Shown here in pieces: positions 61,512-64,000 of a DNA stretch of 64,000 bases (positions are counted from its first letter, which is position 1; each line of letters starts with the position of its first letter). The notes beneath the pieces are model-generated. The model was not told the DNA's origin. It ran no database searches and saw only the letters and a list, made by a program, of their open reading frames with translations. Source of the stretch: Maricaulis sp. (lineage in GTDB: Bacteria > Pseudomonadota > Alphaproteobacteria > Caulobacterales > Maricaulaceae); the NCBI GenBank assembly GCA_029251785.1, contig JAQXCQ010000095.1, positions 1-64,000 of the forward strand. Reading direction: 5' to 3'. The position numbers and the translations under genes are program-made.

Positions 61512-62645
61512 TCAGGCATCCAATTTTGCAGCAGGTAGGGCGGCCGGTTCCTCGCCCTCATCAAACTCGACTTCGGCGATGCGTTCGCCTTTTTTCATGA
61601 TTTTCTCCGCCGAAGTACGGATCAGGCGGATATCTTTTTCCGCCATGGCAAAGTGCTTATCCAAGGCTTCCACGCGGGTATCCAGACGGTGAACATCATC
61701 CATCATCTTGCCCACTTCCGACTGGATCAAATGCGCCTGCTTGTGCATCTCCGCATCGCGCATGACCGCCCGGACCGTATTCAGGATTGCCATCAACGTC
61801 GTCGGTGAAACCACCAGCACGCGCTTTTTGCGGCCCAGCTCCACCAGATCCGGGAAATCGGCGTGGATGGTGGCGTAAACGGCTTCGGAGGGCACAAACA
61901 TCAACGCGGTGTCGGATGTTTCACCCGCGATCAGATATTTGTCGGCGATATCGGTGAGGTGCTTTTTCACATCGGTCGTAAAGGCCCGTCGCGCCGTCTT
62001 GCGGGTCTCATCATCGGGCGCATCCGCCAGCTGACGATACGCCTCGAGTGGAAATTTGGCATCCACGGCCACCGGCCCGGGAGGGTCCGGCAGCAGAATC
62101 AAGGCATCCGGACGCTTTCCATTCGACAAAGTGTGTTGGAATTCATAGGCATTGGGAGGCAGTAGGCCCGAGATTACGTCTTTGAGCTGAACTTCGCCAA
62201 AGGCACCGCGGGCCTGGTTGTTGGAGAGAATTTGCTTCAACCCTGTCACTTCGCCGGTCAGCTCGGATATGTTTTTTTGCGCATTGTCGATGACGGCCAG
62301 ACGTTCATAGAGATGGCGCAGCGCTTTGGTGGAGTTCTCCTGGTTCTGCACCAGACTGTCGCCCACTTTTTTCGACACAGAATCCAGCCGCTCATCGAGC
62401 GATTTTCGCATGCCGGCCTGCCCCGTCTGGTTGGACTTGTCCATCTGCTCCATACGGCCCTGTAGAGCAGCCTGCATTTGACCCAGCTCGGTGAGACGCT
62501 CCTTGAGCCCTTCATTGAGCGTGTCATCGACTTTCGCCGGCGCTGCAAACAGGCGAGCAAGCACGGCACCGCCCACAGCAGCAAGAAGGATCAAACCGCC
62601 AATAACGGCGAGACTTACAGGGTCAAAACTGGCTGGCACGGGCAA
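61512..62645 (-). CDS. rmuC: RmuC-family DNA recombination protein
   Basis: A membrane-anchored, coiled-coil protein with a nuclease-like fold, reported in E. coli to limit DNA inversions at short repeats. One N-terminal helix (AVIGGLILLAAVGGAVLARLF), a coiled-coil (about 40–125), and the RmuC core: NNQARGAFGEVQLKDVISGLLPPNAYEFQHTL, VAVDAKFPLEAYRQL and ALMFVPSEAVYA. 377 residues from TTG 62645, with AAGGAA just upstream; GTG 62639 is an alternative. Confidence 0.93.
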   Translation of the reverse strand: MPVPASFDPVSLAVIGGLILLAAVGGAVLARLFAAPAKVDDTLNEGLKERLTELGQMQAALQGRMEQMDKSNQTGQAGMRKSLDERLDSVSKKVGDSLVQNQENSTKALRHLYERLAVIDNAQKNISELTGEVTGLKQILSNNQARGAFGEVQLKDVISGLLPPNAYEFQHTLSNGKRPDALILLPDPPGPVAVDAKFPLEAYRQLADAPDDETRKTARRAFTTDVKKHLTDIADKYLIAGETSDTALMFVPSEAVYATIHADFPDLVELGRKKRVLVVSPTTLMAILNTVRAVMRDAEMHKQAHLIQSEVGKMMDDVHRLDTRVEALDKHFAMAEKDIRLIRTSAEKIMKKGERIAEVEFDEGEEPAALPAAKLDA

Positions 62646-62733
62646 ATGTTCCTTAAGTGTTCTAATCGAGAAAACACACTAATACCGATTCGCAACGCTT
62701 GACGCGAGGCCCAAGGAAAACTAGCTCAACACT

Positions 62734-63261
62734 ATGGCTATTCGTGACGTTCTGACAGTACCCGATCCGCGCCTCAAGCAGGTGTCCAAACCCGTCGATA
62801 AGGTGGACGATGCCCTGCGCGCTCTGATGGATGACATGCTGGAAAGCATGTACGCCGCCGATGGTATCGGCCTGGCGGCCATTCAAATTGGTGAGCCGGT
62901 TCGCGTGATTGTCATCGATCTGGCCCGCGAAGACGAAGAGCCCAACGTCAAATATTTTGTCAATCCGGTCCTCTCCGAACCGTCCGAGCAATTGGAGCCC
63001 TATGAAGAGGGCTGCCTATCCGTGCCAACTGTCTACGACGAGATCGAACGCCCCGATCGTGTCCGGGTGACCTATCTCGACTATAATGGCAAGGAAGTTA
63101 GCGAGATTGCCGAGGGCATGTATGCCGTCTGTATCCAGCACGAAATGGATCATCTCGAGGGCGTGCTTTTCATCGACTATTTGTCGCGCCTCAAGCGCAA
63201 TCGCGCTGTCCAGAAGGTCAAGAAGCTGGAAAAAGAAAAAGAGCGCGATGACGCGGCCTGA
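62734..63261 (+). CDS. def: peptide deformylase
   Basis: Removes the formyl group from the N-terminal Met of new proteins; Fe/Zn enzyme (EC 3.5.1.88). Motif 1 is [10 protein letters not shown], motif 2 EGCLSVP (Cys ligand), motif 3 QHEMDHLEG (two His ligands and catalytic Glu). 175 residues with a basic helical tail. No fmt is seen in the window; it lies divergent to rmuC with an 88-base gap. Confidence 0.96.
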   Translation: MAIRDVLTVPDPRLKQVSKPVDKVDDALRALMDDMLESMYAADGIGLAAIQIGEPVRVIVIDLAREDEEPNVKYFVNPVLSEPSEQLEPYEEGCLSVPTVYDEIERPDRVRVTYLDYNGKEVSEIAEGMYAVCIQHEMDHLEGVLFIDYLSRLKRNRAVQKVKKLEKEKERDDAA

Positions 63262-63380
63262 GCAGGTTCGGTTCTAAGCCCTGGCCTGACGCACGAATTT
63301 GGCATGAATATCCGCAACCCCGCTTGACCACGCGCGCTCGACGGGTGATCGTCAGGTGATTAACCAAGGGGATTGGAAAC

Positions 63381-63977
63381 ATGTCTGTTCGCGCCGCAAT
63401 AATTGTCTCATCACTGGCTTTGGGCGTTGCTGCCTGTTCGGGTAGCGAAGTGGCCGATGACCCAACCGGCGCTGACCTGTTCACCAGCCTCAGCATTTTT
63501 TGTGGCCAGTCCTTCGAAGGTGCTGTCTCCTCCGATGATCCGCGCGATGCGGACTGGGCCGCCCAGACACTGACCATCGAGTTTCGCTCTTGCAGCGACA
63601 CGGAGCTGCGTATCCCGCTCCATGTCGGCGAAGACCATTCGCGCACCTGGATCATCTCGCGCACCGAAACCGGCCTGCGCCTCAAGCATGATCACCGGCA
63701 CGAAGACGGTTCAGACGACGTGCTGACCATGTATGGCGGCGACACCGCCGAAGCACCAACCGAGATTAGTGCCAGTTTCCCGGCAGACCAGTATTCCAAG
63801 GATTTGTTTGAACGTGAGGGCATCCCCGCCAGCATGGAAAACACCTGGACGGTCTCACTCGACGGCAGCAATCTCGTCTACGCCCTCGACCGCCCCGAGC
63901 GCCATTTCGCCGCGACGTTTGATCTGAGCACACAGGTCGCCACGCCGCCGGCACCGTGGGGTGCCGAGGAGGGATAG
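63381..63977 (+). CDS. hypothetical lipoprotein
   Basis: 198 residues with a clear lipoprotein signal (MSVRAAIIVSSLALGVAAC, lipobox VAAC). The mature part is acidic, predicted mainly beta, with two more cysteines (IFCGQSFEGAV and FRSCSDTEL) that may pair, and a segment LRLKHDHRHEDGSDD. AGGGG precedes the ATG at good spacing. No family named; several marine alphaproteobacteria carry similar secreted proteins (general impression only). Confidence 0.75.
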   Translation: MSVRAAIIVSSLALGVAACSGSEVADDPTGADLFTSLSIFCGQSFEGAVSSDDPRDADWAAQTLTIEFRSCSDTELRIPLHVGEDHSRTWIISRTETGLRLKHDHRHEDGSDDVLTMYGGDTAEAPTEISASFPADQYSKDLFEREGIPASMENTWTVSLDGSNLVYALDRPERHFAATFDLSTQVATPPAPWGAEEG

Positions 63978-64000
63978 AACGCAGCGCGGCCCAATTGCGC

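Noticed and set aside
62860-62890. Substitution in peptide deformylase motif 1 ([10 protein letters not shown] instead of GIGLAAPQ)
   Set aside because: An Ile at this position is, to my knowledge, common in alphaproteobacterial deformylases; the metal-binding motifs are intact.

Overview
The window is a continuous, gene-dense chromosomal segment of an alphaproteobacterium, most likely of the Hyphomonadaceae/Maricaulales group. I infer this from gene content only. The argF'–argAB–argC cluster encodes an N-acetylornithine carbamoyltransferase and a fused N-acetylglutamate synthase/kinase of the kind characterised in Maricaulis maris. The lysA-type gene belongs to the bifunctional aspartate kinase/DAP decarboxylase family. 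There is a large Oar-like TonB receptor, a complete tad/cpa Flp-pilus locus, and the ffs–dnaX–ybaB–recR order. I see no rRNA, no tRNA, no CRISPR array and no transposase gene.

Layout. 1–1,850: a hydrolase truncated by the window edge, a broken small gene, and a GIY-YIG nuclease between two inverted-repeat elements; this is the only clearly mobile-looking stretch. 1,888–8,313: a kdsB/histidine-phosphatase pair, the acetylated arginine pathway cluster and a family-39 glycosyltransferase. 8,640–14,181: a TonB receptor, a secreted beta-lactamase-family hydrolase and a MarC protein. 14,569–19,828: a phosphate/phosphonate acquisition cassette of phnC, a single-gene fusion of phnD and phnE, a phosphate-selective porin preceded by a triple Pho box, and a PstS-like binding protein. 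19,897–24,337: a GT4 glycosyltransferase and putA. 24,485–28,799: class I ribonucleotide reductase genes nrdA and nrdB, each with NrdR-type boxes and separated by an unrelated envelope-like gene.

28,813–36,774: a two-lobed aspartyl protease, a PLP decarboxylase carrying a stub of an aspartate kinase, AMP nucleosidase, a tyrosine phosphatase and pabB–pabC. 36,771–49,122: the Flp pilus locus. TadE-like pseudopilins and a CpaC-N-domain protein read leftward; flp, cpaA-B-C-D-E-F, tadB and tadC read rightward; a tadD-like lipoprotein closes it. 49,225–64,000: housekeeping and envelope genes, namely an M17 aminopeptidase, MarR and NlpC/P60 proteins, a membrane cytochrome c, nudC, SRP RNA, dnaX, ybaB, recR, a queuosine-precursor transporter, a PQQ-type sugar dehydrogenase lipoprotein, rmuC, def and a lipoprotein.

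The most interesting features are: (i) the phnC / phnD-phnE fusion / porin / pstS cassette, which could move phosphate or a reduced-phosphorus compound from the outer membrane to the cytoplasm using a binding protein covalently tied to its permease; (ii) the decarboxylase with a vestigial aspartate-kinase start; (iii) the repeat-flanked GIY-YIG gene whose start codon lies inside the repeat; (iv) a possible hairpin switch over the ribosome binding site of the TonB receptor. Many starts were moved from the ORF track to downstream ATG/GTG/TTG codons with a clear Shine-Dalgarno sequence; reasons are given per gene.
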